Source: Stenotrophomonas ginsengisoli (GTDB lineage Bacteria; Pseudomonadota; Gammaproteobacteria; Xanthomonadales; Xanthomonadaceae). From it: 64,000 bases of DNA. The DNA lies in assembly GCF_001431485.1 (NCBI RefSeq), contig NZ_LDJM01000007.1, forward strand, positions 62,001-126,000, read 5' to 3'. Shown piece after piece: positions 26,090 to 33,895 of the stretch. Position 1 is the first letter of the stretch, and the number at the start of each line of letters is the position of its first letter. The notes beneath the pieces are model-generated. The model searched no databases, was not told the DNA's origin, and worked only from the letters and a program-made list of their open reading frames with translations. The position numbers and the translations under genes are program-made.

Positions 26090-27316
26090 ATGGCACAAGT
26101 GATCAATACCAACGTGATGTCGCTCAATGCTCAGCGCAATCTGAACAGCAGCGGCACCAGCCTGGCCACCAGCATCCAGCGCCTGTCTTCGGGCATGCGC
26201 ATCAACAGCGCCAAGGACGATGCCGCCGGCCTGGCCATCTCCGAGCGCTTCACCACCCAGATCCGCGGCCTGGACGTGGCCACCCGCAATGCCAATGACG
26301 GCATCTCGCTGGCCCAGACCGCCGAAGGCGCGATGGTGGAAATCTCCAACAACCTGCAGCGCATCCGCGAGCTGGCGGTGCAGTCGGCCAATGCCACCAA
26401 TTCGGATTCGGACCGCAAGGCGCTTGATGCCGAGGTCAAGCAGCTGACCGCCGAGATCGACCGTGTCGCCCGCCAGACCAACTTCAACGGCACCGCCCTG
26501 CTGGACGGTTCCTTCTCCGGCGCCCTGTTCCAGGTCGGCGCAGACGCCGGCCAGACCATCGGCATCAACTCGATCACCAATGCCCGTACCACCAACCTGG
26601 GCGGCACCAAGTTCGATACCGCCACCTTCACCATTGCCGCCCCGGGCACCAACCCGACCACCGATGTGACCATCACCGGCATGACGGTCAAGGGCGCCGA
26701 CGGTGTGGCCTACACCCTGGACAACATCAAGGTGGCGCCGGGCAGCGATGCGGCCGCCACCCAGAAGGCCGTGACCCAGGCCGTGGTCAATGCCTACAAC
26801 GCCAAGATGGACCAGACCGGGGTGTATGCCGAGGTGGACAGCACCACCGCCGGCAAGATCAACCTGACCTCGGTCAAGGACAGCGTCAGCGCAACCGGCA
26901 CCTTCAATGCCATCACCGTCACCATGGGAACGGCCGTTGGCATCACCCTGCCCACGGCGCCGACCGCCACCACCGCCGCGGCCGGTGCCAGCCTGGCCGG
27001 CAAGTTCGTCAGCCAGCTGGACATCACCAACGTGGTGGGCTCGCAGCAGGCACTGAGCATCGTGGACAAGGCCCTGACCGCGGTGAACTCCTCGCGCGCG
27101 GACATGGGTGCGATCCAGAACCGCTTCTCCTCCACCATCGCCAACCTGTCCACCACCAGCGAAAACCTGTCGGCATCGCGCAGCCGCATCCGCGATACCG
27201 ATTACGCCAAGGAAACCGCCGAGCTGACCCGCACCCAGATCCTGCAGCAGGCCGGCACCGCGATGCTGTCCCAGGCCAACAGCTCGACCTCCAATGTACT
27301 GAGCCTGCTGCAGTAA
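26090..27316 (+). CDS. fliC: Flagellin 3 (type C)
   Basis: At 408 residues this is the longest of the five flagellins. Type C marks shared with flagellin 4 are [51 protein letters not shown], a [10 protein letters not shown] segment in place of [10 protein letters not shown], and the ending [19 protein letters not shown]. The variable domain runs from about 175 to 305 and is Thr- and Ala-rich. A candidate sigma-28 promoter with a 16-base spacer lies upstream. Glycosylation or other modification cannot be judged, and no modification genes are next to it. Confidence 0.95.
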   Translation: MAQVINTNVMSLNAQRNLNSSGTSLATSIQRLSSGMRINSAKDDAAGLAISERFTTQIRGLDVATRNANDGISLAQTAEGAMVEISNNLQRIRELAVQSANATNSDSDRKALDAEVKQLTAEIDRVARQTNFNGTALLDGSFSGALFQVGADAGQTIGINSITNARTTNLGGTKFDTATFTIAAPGTNPTTDVTITGMTVKGADGVAYTLDNIKVAPGSDAAATQKAVTQAVVNAYNAKMDQTGVYAEVDSTTAGKINLTSVKDSVSATGTFNAITVTMGTAVGITLPTAPTATTAAAGASLAGKFVSQLDITNVVGSQQALSIVDKALTAVNSSRADMGAIQNRFSSTIANLSTTSENLSASRSRIRDTDYAKETAELTRTQILQQAGTAMLSQANSSTSNVLSLLQ

Positions 27317-27346
27317 CCGTTATCCCCCTCCCCCGGGACCCGAGGC

Positions 27347-27367
27347 GGGGGCCGGTTTCCGGCCCCC
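27347..27367 (+). terminator. GC-rich stem-loop after flagellin 3
   Basis: GGGGGCCGG at 27347-27355 pairs perfectly with CCGGCCCCC at 27359-27367 around TTT. No T-tract follows, so read-through into flagellin 4 is possible, and flagellin 4 has no clear promoter of its own. Confidence 0.6.
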
Positions 27368-27445
27368 TGCACCAACACCGACAACACAGCGGCGCACCCC
27401 GATCGTGCTGCCGCACCTCGTCAACTGACACAGGAAGACACGGCA

Positions 27446-28666
27446 ATGGCACAGGTCATCAACACCAACGTGATGTCGCTCAACGCGCAGCGCAACCTCA
27501 ACAGCAGTGGCACCAGTCTGGCCACCAGCATCCAGCGCCTGTCCTCGGGCATGCGCATCAACAGCGCCAAGGACGATGCCGCCGGCCTGGCCATTTCCGA
27601 GCGTTTCACCACCCAGATCCGCGGCCTGGATGTGGCCACCCGCAATGCCAATGACGGCATCTCGCTGGCCCAGACCGCCGAAGGCGCGATGGTGGAAATC
27701 TCCAACAACCTGCAGCGCATCCGCGAACTGGCGGTGCAGTCGGCCAACGCCACCAACTCGGCCTCCGACCGCAAGGCACTGCAGGCAGAAGTCACCCAGC
27801 TGACCGCCGAAATCGACCGCGTGGCACGGCAGACCAATTTCAACGGCACCACCCTGCTGGATGGCAGCTTCAGTGGCGCGCTGTTCCAGGTCGGCGCCGA
27901 TGCCGGGCAGACCATCGGCATCAACGCGATCACCAATGCACGCGCCGACAAACTGGGCGGTGCCATGTTCACCAGTGGCACCATCGCCGTGGCCAACCCC
28001 GCCGCCACCGGCAGCGGCTCGGCCAATGGCCATGCCGCCACCACCATTGCGGCCGGCACCATCACCATTGCCGGCGTGGCCCTGGATGCGATCGACGTGC
28101 CCGCCTCGGCCCAGACCTACGCCACGGCTGCCGACGCCCAGGCTGCCGGCAAGCTGGCCGTTGGCAATGCCCTGGCCGCCGCGATCAACGCCAAGACCGG
28201 CGACAACGGCCTGACCGCCACGGTCTCGGCCACCGGTGATGTCAGCCTGGCCTCGTGGAAGGAAGGCGCGGTAGGCGCCACCATCACCCAGACCGGCCTG
28301 GCCGCTGGCGTGGGCGCACTGACCAGTACCGCCTTGACGGCTGCAAACGCCAAGTTTGCCAAGGACCTGGACATCAGCAGTTTTGCCGGCTCCCAGCAGG
28401 CCCTGCAGATCGTGGACAAGGCCCTGACCGCGGTCAGCTCGGCACGCGCGGACATGGGTGCGATCCAGAACCGCTTCGCCTCCACCATCGCCAACCTGTC
28501 CACCACCTCGGAAAACCTGTCGGCCTCGCGCAGCCGCATCCGCGACACCGATTACGCCAAGGAAACCGCCGAGCTGACCCGTACCCAGATCTTGCAGCAG
28601 GCCGGCACGGCCATGCTGTCCCAGGCCAACAGTTCCACCTCCAACGTGCTCAGCCTGCTGCAGTAA
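27446..28666 (+). CDS. fliC: Flagellin 4 (type C)
   Basis: A 406-residue flagellin paired with flagellin 3 by both ends ([40 protein letters not shown]). Its variable domain, about 170-305, is unlike the others and rich in Ala, Gly and Thr. Small differences within the conserved ends include [19 protein letters not shown] and [17 protein letters not shown]. The 129 bases before it hold the flagellin 3 stem-loop and a GGAAG ribosome binding site but no convincing sigma-28 or sigma-54 promoter, so it may share the flagellin 3 transcript. Confidence 0.95.
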   Translation: MAQVINTNVMSLNAQRNLNSSGTSLATSIQRLSSGMRINSAKDDAAGLAISERFTTQIRGLDVATRNANDGISLAQTAEGAMVEISNNLQRIRELAVQSANATNSASDRKALQAEVTQLTAEIDRVARQTNFNGTTLLDGSFSGALFQVGADAGQTIGINAITNARADKLGGAMFTSGTIAVANPAATGSGSANGHAATTIAAGTITIAGVALDAIDVPASAQTYATAADAQAAGKLAVGNALAAAINAKTGDNGLTATVSATGDVSLASWKEGAVGATITQTGLAAGVGALTSTALTAANAKFAKDLDISSFAGSQQALQIVDKALTAVSSARADMGAIQNRFASTIANLSTTSENLSASRSRIRDTDYAKETAELTRTQILQQAGTAMLSQANSSTSNVLSLLQ

Positions 28667-28692
28667 GCCCTCACCCGGGCGGCACCGATGAC

Positions 28693-28727
28693 AACGCCAC
28701 CCCGGCCCAGCGGGAGTGGCGTTTTTT
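28693..28727 (+). terminator. Rho-independent terminator after flagellin 4
   Basis: AACGCCAC at 28693-28700 pairs with GTGGCGTT at 28716-28723, extended by an inner CCCG/CGGG, and is followed by T to 28727. It ends the flagellin 3-4 segment before the flagellin 5 promoter. Confidence 0.88.
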
Positions 28728-28758
28728 GATCCAGATCAAACCCAGTGAAGAAATGTTC

Positions 28759-28785
28759 TAAAGCCGGTGAGCACGGCGTCGATAA
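28759..28785 (+). promoter_or_regulatory. Sigma-28 promoter of flagellin 5
   Basis: TAAA at 28759-28762, 15 bases, then GTCGATAA at 28778-28785; the -10 has a single mismatch. It ends 69 bases before the gene and has the strongest sigma-28 match among the flagellin genes. Confidence 0.87.
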
Positions 28786-28854
28786 CTAAGGGGAAGCAGA
28801 TGTGATCGGCACTCTGCGCCGGCCCACCGGCCCTTATCGACCAGGATTGACCTC

Positions 28855-30039
28855 ATGTCGCAAGTCATCAACACCAATGTCATGTCGCTGAATGCCCAGC
28901 GCAACCTGAACACCTCTTCGGCCAGCCTGTCGACCTCGATCCAGCGCCTGTCCTCGGGCCTGCGCATCAACAGCGCCAAGGACGATGCCGCCGGCCTGGC
29001 CATCTCCGAGCGTTTCACCACCCAGATCCGCGGCCTGGACGTGGCCACCCGCAATGCCAATGACGGCATCTCGCTGGCCCAGACCGCCGAAGGCGCGATG
29101 GTGGAAATCTCCAACAACCTGCAGCGCGTGCGCGAGCTGTCGGTGCAGTCGGCCAACGCCACCAACTCGCAGTCCGACCGTGACGCCCTGCAGGCCGAAG
29201 TGGACCAGCTGGTCAGCGAAATTGACCGCGTCTCGCGCCAGACCAACTTCAACGGCACCAACCTGCTGGACGGCTCCTTCTCCGGCGCCCTGTTCCAGAT
29301 CGGCGCCGACGCCGGCCAGACCATCGGCATCAACTCGATCATCAACGCCAATACCGGTGCCCTGGGCGGCGTCGTGTTTGAAAGCGTGACCACCGCTGCC
29401 GCCGGTGGCAACACCACCACCGCCGACGTCACCGTGGACGATGCCAAGATCACCGGCACCGATGGCAAGGAAGTGACCCTGGACAGCTACACCCTCAAGG
29501 CCGGTGCAACCGCCGAAGAGGCCGGCAAGGCCCTGGCCAACGCCATCAACGGCAAGATGGACCAGACCGGCGTGTACGCCGAGGCCAACACCGACGGCAC
29601 CGTCAAGCTGACCGCGATCAAGAGCAGCATCGCCGATAACGGCACCTTCAACGCCATCAGCCTGGAAGGCGGCGCCTCCACCGTGGCCGACAAGGCCGCT
29701 GCCACCACCGCCCCGACCACCAAGACCTTCGTCTCCGGTCTGGACATCAGCTCGGTGGTTGGTTCGCAGCAGGCACTGTCCATCGCCGACAAGGCCCTGA
29801 GCGCAGTCAACTCGGCCCGTGCCGACATGGGTGCGATCCAGAACCGTTTCTCCTCCACCATCGCCAACCTGTCCACCACCAGCGAAAACCTGTCGGCATC
29901 GCGCTCGCGCATCCGCGACACCGATTACGCCAAGGAAACCGCCGAGCTGACCCGCACCCAGATCCTGCAGCAGGCAGGCACCTCGATGCTGGCCCAGGCC
30001 AACAGCTCGACCCAGAACGTGCTCAGCCTGCTGGGCTGA
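28855..30039 (+). CDS. fliC: Flagellin 5 (type B)
   Basis: A 394-residue flagellin of exactly the same length as flagellin 2 and nearly identical to it at both ends ([66 protein letters not shown]). The variable domain, about 175-300, is distinct and includes charged segments such as [20 protein letters not shown]. One change in the shared end is [12 protein letters not shown]. It has the best sigma-28 promoter of the group and may be the most strongly expressed; that is inference from the promoter only. Confidence 0.95.
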   Translation: MSQVINTNVMSLNAQRNLNTSSASLSTSIQRLSSGLRINSAKDDAAGLAISERFTTQIRGLDVATRNANDGISLAQTAEGAMVEISNNLQRVRELSVQSANATNSQSDRDALQAEVDQLVSEIDRVSRQTNFNGTNLLDGSFSGALFQIGADAGQTIGINSIINANTGALGGVVFESVTTAAAGGNTTTADVTVDDAKITGTDGKEVTLDSYTLKAGATAEEAGKALANAINGKMDQTGVYAEANTDGTVKLTAIKSSIADNGTFNAISLEGGASTVADKAAATTAPTTKTFVSGLDISSVVGSQQALSIADKALSAVNSARADMGAIQNRFSSTIANLSTTSENLSASRSRIRDTDYAKETAELTRTQILQQAGTSMLAQANSSTQNVLSLLG

Positions 30040-30068
30040 TCACTGACTGGCGCGACAGCGCGTCTTGC

Positions 30069-30092
30069 CCGTCACGGCCGTTGTGGTGATGG
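30069..30092 (+). other. Stem-loop in the flagellin 5 3' region
   Basis: CCGTCAC at 30069-30075 pairs with GTGATGG at 30086-30092 including one G-U pair. It is the counterpart of the stem-loop after flagellin 2 and sits just before the terminator. Confidence 0.45.
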
Positions 30093-30107
30093 GCAGCACG
30101 CTGGAAA

Positions 30108-30131
30108 GGCCCCGCATTGCGGGGCCTTTTT
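30108..30131 (+). terminator. Rho-independent terminator after flagellin 5
   Basis: GGCCCCGC at 30108-30115 pairs with GCGGGGCC at 30119-30126 around ATT, then five T. It isolates the flagellin genes from fliD. Confidence 0.93.
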
Positions 30132-30156
30132 GCTGTCAGGGGTTTGTCACTTGCGC

Positions 30157-30172
30157 TGGCATGCTTCTTGCC
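30157..30172 (+). promoter_or_regulatory. Sigma-54 promoter of fliD
   Basis: TGGCATGCTTCTTGCC has the -24 GG and -12 GC at the correct spacing. It lies 26 bases after the flagellin 5 terminator and 26 bases before the sigma-28 site of the same gene. Confidence 0.83.
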
Positions 30173-30197
30173 TCACCCGGGGATCACGCCGCCGCAC

Positions 30198-30224
30198 TAA
30201 AGCCGTCGCCAATCCGGCCGATAG
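30198..30224 (+). promoter_or_regulatory. Sigma-28 promoter of fliD
   Basis: TAAA at 30198-30201, 15 bases, then GCCGATAG at 30217-30224. With the sigma-54 site at 30157 this gives fliD-fliS-fliT two start points. Confidence 0.9.
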
Positions 30225-30266
30225 TGAGGCTGTAACCTGGATTCATCCCCTGACCTGGGAGTTGTC

Positions 30267-31616
30267 ATGTCGTCTCTTTATGCCGTTGGTTCGGGCCTGG
30301 ACATTCCTACCCTGGTGTCCCAGCTGGTCACTGCTGACCGTACGCCAGCGGAAAACCGCATCAATACCCAGGGCAAGGCAGCCACCGCGCAACTGTCCGC
30401 GCTGGGCACGATCAAGAGTGCGATGAGCAACCTGCAGTCCAGCCTGTCCGGCCTGAGCACTGCCCTGACCACGCCTGCATTCAAGCCCACGGTGGCCAGT
30501 GATGCCGGTTTCACTGCCAGTACCACCAGCAGTGCGGCTGCCGGCAGTTACGACATCGAGGTCATCAGCCTGGCCAAGGGCAACAAACTGACCTCCTCCG
30601 CTTTTGCCAGCGACGAGCTGGTGGGCAGCGGCAGCCTGCAGCTGAGCTTTGGCGACAGCCACCTGGAAGTTACCGTTGCGGCCGACATGACCCTGTCCTC
30701 GCTGGCGCGTGAAATCAACCGTGTCGCCGGCGGCAAGGGCGTGACCGCCTCGGTCATCACCTCCGATACCGGCCAGCACCTGGTCCTCAATGCCGTGGGC
30801 ACCGGCAGCAACGGTGCGGTCACCCTGAGCAGCAGCGGCAATGGCCGGTTGGCTGAACTGAGCTGGGACGGCAGTACCGGCGGGATGACCGAAAACATCG
30901 CCGCCAGCGACGCCCAGGTGCGTATCGATGGCCAGTTGCGCACCAACACCAGCAACACCTTCACCGATCTGGTCGAAGGCGCCACCATCACCCTGACCAA
31001 GACCACCGTCGGCACCACCGGCAACCTGTCCATCGCCGCCGACAACAGCGGCGCCAAGACCAGCATGCAGGCCTTCGTCAGCGTCTACAACGCCACCCTC
31101 AACGCGCTGAAGTCGGCCAGCAGCTACAACGCCGATACCAAGACCGCGTCGGCCCTGACCGGTGACTCGATGGTGCGCGGCCTGCAGAACCAGCTGCGCA
31201 GCATCATGGGCAACAACAACGTCAGTGACCTGAAGGCGCTGGGCGTGAGCGTGGGCAAGGACGGCACGCTCAGCTTTGATGCTTCCAGCTTCGAAAAGGG
31301 CATGGCCGAACAGCCCGCCATGGCCGCCCGGGTGCTGGGCAAGGACGGCAGCATCGCCTCCAGCCTGGACAGCCTGCTCAAGTCCAACCTGGACACGGGC
31401 ACCGGTGTGCTGGTCCAGCGCACCAACTCCTTGAACAAGCAGATCAGCAAGCTGGAAAAGGATCTGGATGACCTGGATGTGCGCATGGAGAAGAACTACG
31501 AGCGCTACACCAAGCAGTTCACCGCCATGGACACCCTGGTGGCGCAGATGCAGAACACCTCCAACTACCTGACCACCCAGCTGGCCAACCTGTCCTCGTC
31601 TTCCTCCAAGAAATAA
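30267..31616 (+). CDS. fliD: Flagellar filament cap protein FliD
   Basis: FliD caps the filament tip and places incoming flagellin. The 449-residue protein starts MSSLYAVGSGLDIPTLVSQLVTADRTPAENRIN, the conserved FliD N-terminus, and ends with a helical region (LNKQISKLEKDLDDLDVRMEKNYERYTKQFTAMDTLVAQMQNTSNYLTTQLANL). Length is normal. It has tandem sigma-54 and sigma-28 promoters and leads fliD-fliS-fliT. A short GGCCG-CATT-CGGCC stem follows but looks too weak to call a terminator. Confidence 0.97.
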   Translation: MSSLYAVGSGLDIPTLVSQLVTADRTPAENRINTQGKAATAQLSALGTIKSAMSNLQSSLSGLSTALTTPAFKPTVASDAGFTASTTSSAAAGSYDIEVISLAKGNKLTSSAFASDELVGSGSLQLSFGDSHLEVTVAADMTLSSLAREINRVAGGKGVTASVITSDTGQHLVLNAVGTGSNGAVTLSSSGNGRLAELSWDGSTGGMTENIAASDAQVRIDGQLRTNTSNTFTDLVEGATITLTKTTVGTTGNLSIAADNSGAKTSMQAFVSVYNATLNALKSASSYNADTKTASALTGDSMVRGLQNQLRSIMGNNNVSDLKALGVSVGKDGTLSFDASSFEKGMAEQPAMAARVLGKDGSIASSLDSLLKSNLDTGTGVLVQRTNSLNKQISKLEKDLDDLDVRMEKNYERYTKQFTAMDTLVAQMQNTSNYLTTQLANLSSSSSKK

Positions 31617-31685
31617 TCCGTCGGCCGCATTCGGCCACTTTTGACCCGTCCCCAGCGGGGCGGGCAGCCAGGAGTAAATGCATCC

Positions 31686-32087
31686 ATGTACGCGTCCAGC
31701 CGTCAGTTTGCCGAGCAATACCGCAAGGTCGGCGCCACCAGTTCCATCCTGGAGGCTGACCCGCACAAGTTGGTCCAGCTGCTGCTGGAAGGTGCCTGCA
31801 GCCGCTTGCGTCTGGCCATGGCCCACCTGGAGCGTGGCGACCAGGCCGCCAAGGGCAAGGCGATCAGCCGCACCTGCGACATCGTCAGCCACCTGGCCGC
31901 GACCCTGGAACACGAGCGCGGTGGCGAGATCGCCCAGAACCTGTCGGCACTGTATGACTACATCCTGCTCAAGCTGACCGAAGGCAACCTGCACAATGAC
32001 CGTGCCGCCCTGCAGGAAGCCCTGGACCTGCTGACCCAGATCGAGGCCGGCTGGAGTGCCATCGCCGCCAATGCGAGGAATGGCTGA
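31686..32087 (+). CDS. fliS: Flagellin export chaperone FliS
   Basis: FliS binds the flagellin C-terminus to stop early polymerisation and guides it to FlhA. The 133-residue protein starts MYASSRQFAEQYRKVGATSSILEADPHKLVQLLLEGACSRLRLA, the family signature, followed by helices with an LTQIEAGWSAI-like end. The start at MYASS matches the family; an upstream in-frame start lies in the leader. With five flagellin clients, one FliS serves all C-termini, which are strongly conserved. Confidence 0.96.
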   Translation: MYASSRQFAEQYRKVGATSSILEADPHKLVQLLLEGACSRLRLAMAHLERGDQAAKGKAISRTCDIVSHLAATLEHERGGEIAQNLSALYDYILLKLTEGNLHNDRAALQEALDLLTQIEAGWSAIAANARNG

Positions 32088-32088
32088 G

Positions 32089-32394
32089 ATGTACGCCGAC
32101 CACTGCGATGCCTCCCTGCTGCATGCCGACCTGGCCGCCCTGCACGATGCCCTGCAGGCCGATGACAACACCCTGGCCCAGCAGATCATGCACAGCCACG
32201 ACCGCCACCTGCGCCAATACATCGACCAGCGCGGCGCCCACGCCGACATGGACAGCCTGCGCGAGCTGCTGGCCCTGCAGCACAGCCTGAGCCGGGAGAT
32301 GCTGCAGCGGCGCGACCGTGCCGCCGCCCACCTGCGCGGCCAGCGCCAGGCCCGCAACGCCGCATCGGCCTACCAACACGCACAGGAGCTGTAA
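32089..32394 (+). CDS. fliT: FliT-like flagellar export chaperone
   Basis: A small helical protein of 101 residues located directly after fliS, where fliT normally lies. FliT binds the FliD cap protein. The sequence is weakly conserved (SLLHADLAALHDALQADDNTLAQQIMHSHDRHLRQYI, ending in an Arg-rich helix), so the name rests mainly on context. The ATG at 32089 was chosen because GAGGA lies about 10 bases before it; an ATG nine bases upstream has that sequence too close. It ends on the first base of the next start codon. Confidence 0.7.
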   Translation: MYADHCDASLLHADLAALHDALQADDNTLAQQIMHSHDRHLRQYIDQRGAHADMDSLRELLALQHSLSREMLQRRDRAAAHLRGQRQARNAASAYQHAQEL

Positions 32395-32942
32395 TGGACC
32401 CGAGCATCGCCGAGCAGCAGCTGTTTGATGACACCCTGTACAACGATCTGCCGTTGCCGTTGATGCTCGATGCCGCCGCCAGCGTGGCCTTGACCGGCAG
32501 CGAGCTGCGCCTGCGCGCCATTGCCCTGGTCGAGGACAGCCGCAGCGACGAAGGCGAGGAGCGTGGCGAGGGCAACCCGGCCCTGCACCGTCTGGAAGCC
32601 AAACTGGACCTGGTCCTGGCCCTGTGCGCCAGCCTGGTCGCCCAGCAGCGCCCGGCCCTGCGCCAGATGCCGGTGCGCTGGTCGGCCCGCGGCCTGCGCG
32701 TTGACTGGCCCGATGACGCCACTCCCCTCGCCCAGCCCACCTCGATCACCCTGCAGGCCGCCGACTGGCTGCCCGATCCGATCAGCCTGCCGGTGGTGCT
32801 GCTGGCCAGCCAACGCATCGATGGTGCCACCCGCCTGTGGCTGGCCTTTGACGCCCTCGGCGACGGGCTGCAGACCGCACTGGAACGGCATGTGTTCCGT
32901 CTGCACCGCCGCCAGGTGGCCCACCACCGTCGCCAGCGCTGA
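32394..32942 (+). CDS. Atypical PilZ-like protein with a long internal helix
   Basis: The 182-residue protein ends in a PilZ-like beta region (MPVRWSARGLRVDWPDD, then SLPVVLLASQRIDGATRLWLAFDAL), with a WSARG segment like the DxSxxG motif, but no RxxxR motif was found, so classical c-di-GMP binding is doubtful. Before it lies a helix with heptad spacing (LHRLEAKLDLVLALCASLVAQQ). This recalls the tetrameric atypical PilZ protein reported from Xanthomonas campestris; the link is from memory. It overlaps fliT by one base and is the last gene of the fliD unit. A role in motility is likely but unproven. Confidence 0.7.
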   Translation: MDPSIAEQQLFDDTLYNDLPLPLMLDAAASVALTGSELRLRAIALVEDSRSDEGEERGEGNPALHRLEAKLDLVLALCASLVAQQRPALRQMPVRWSARGLRVDWPDDATPLAQPTSITLQAADWLPDPISLPVVLLASQRIDGATRLWLAFDALGDGLQTALERHVFRLHRRQVAHHRRQR

Positions 32943-33008
32943 CGCTTGCGATTGCCGCCCTGCACCGGCTTCGGTATGGTGCAGGCTTCCCTTCTTCACG
33001 ATGTGTCC

Positions 33009-33641
33009 GTGCGCGTCCTTATCGTTGACGACCATACGCTTGTACGCGCTGGACTGACCCGCCTGCTGCAGGGATTTGCCGGTGTGGACGTGGTCGCCGA
33101 GGCCAGCTCGGCCGACGAGGCACTGCAGCAGTACAAACAGACCCTGCCCGATCTGGTGCTGATGGATCTGTCCCTGCCCGGACGCAGCGGCCTGGATGCC
33201 CTGGACATGATCAAGGCGCTGGGCAACAAGTCCACCGTGGTGATGATGTCCATGCACGATGACGCCGATCACGTGCGTGATGCCCTGGATCGTGGCGCCA
33301 GCGGCTTCATCGTCAAGGATGCCGCACCGATGGAACTGGAACTGGCCCTGCGCGCCGCGTACAACGGCCAGTTGTTCCTCAGCCCGCAGATTTCCGGCAA
33401 GTTGATGGGCAACCTGCTCAGCCGCGACAAGCCCAGCGGTGTGGCCGCCCTGCCGCCGCGCCAACGCCAGATCCTGCGCCTGATCGGCCAGGGCCTGAGC
33501 AACAAGGAAATTGCAGCGGACCTGGAAATCAGCGTCAAGACGGTGGAGACCCACCGCGCACGCATGATGGAAGCGCTGGGCTGCCGTCGCGCCAATGACC
33601 TGCTGGTGCTGGCCGTACGTCTGGGCGAAAAACTGCAGTAA
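33009..33641 (+). CDS. NarL/LuxR-type response regulator
   Basis: A 210-residue regulator with a receiver (VRVLIVDDHTLVRAGL at the start, phospho-acceptor Asp53 in VLMDLSLPGRSG, and FIVKDAAP near the end) and a LuxR-type helix-turn-helix (LPPRQRQILRLIGQGLSNKEIAADLEISVKTVETHRARMMEAL). The GTG start begins the receiver; a longer form from 32976 is possible. It stands alone without a kinase beside it. The HisKA_3 kinase at 5579 is of the class that normally pairs with this type, so a pairing is possible but untested. It opens the rpoN2-vemR-fleQ regulatory block. Confidence 0.87.
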   Translation: MRVLIVDDHTLVRAGLTRLLQGFAGVDVVAEASSADEALQQYKQTLPDLVLMDLSLPGRSGLDALDMIKALGNKSTVVMMSMHDDADHVRDALDRGASGFIVKDAAPMELELALRAAYNGQLFLSPQISGKLMGNLLSRDKPSGVAALPPRQRQILRLIGQGLSNKEIAADLEISVKTVETHRARMMEALGCRRANDLLVLAVRLGEKLQ

Positions 33642-33768
33642 GCGTCACAAATTCGCCATGCCGCGCTTGCCTTGCCCCCCGATGTGCAGGCAAACGCCGG
33701 ACTCCTGACGCAATTGTCTACGGCAAACAATCACTTCCATGTCAACAGGCAGTGAATGTAAGGGTATT

Positions 33769-33785
33769 CCTGACACTCTGTCAGG
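33769..33785. promoter_or_regulatory. Perfect inverted repeat upstream of rpoN2
   Basis: CCTGACA-CTC-TGTCAGG is a perfect seven-base inverted repeat in the 254-base gap between the NarL-type regulator and rpoN2. It has no T-tract and may be an operator; the binding protein is unknown. Nothing else clear was seen in this gap. Confidence 0.4.
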
Positions 33786-33895
33786 CCCTGCCCGCATACG
33801 GTCAGGTACCTCCCGATTATTTTCATGGCGGCACAGGCCGATCATGCCTGCCATCGCGCCGACCCTTTGGCGCTGGCGCAGATCAGGGGATCGGC

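Noticed and set aside
27317..27445. A sigma-28 promoter for flagellin 4
   Set aside because: CCCGATCG occurs, but no TAAA or TCAA lies at the proper distance; the gene may be read from the flagellin 3 promoter.
24493..30266. Flagellin-modification or transposase genes between the flagellins
   Set aside because: All gaps are 129-232 bases and hold only promoters, hairpins and leaders.
31623..31642. A terminator after fliD
   Set aside because: The GGCCG-CATT-CGGCC stem is only five bases and followed by a mixed ACTTTTG stretch; fliS follows closely.
33752..33895. A 48-residue N-terminal extension of RpoN2
   Set aside because: The extension is unlike RpoN proteins and contains the inverted repeat; MKASLSAQLGQQL is the standard start.
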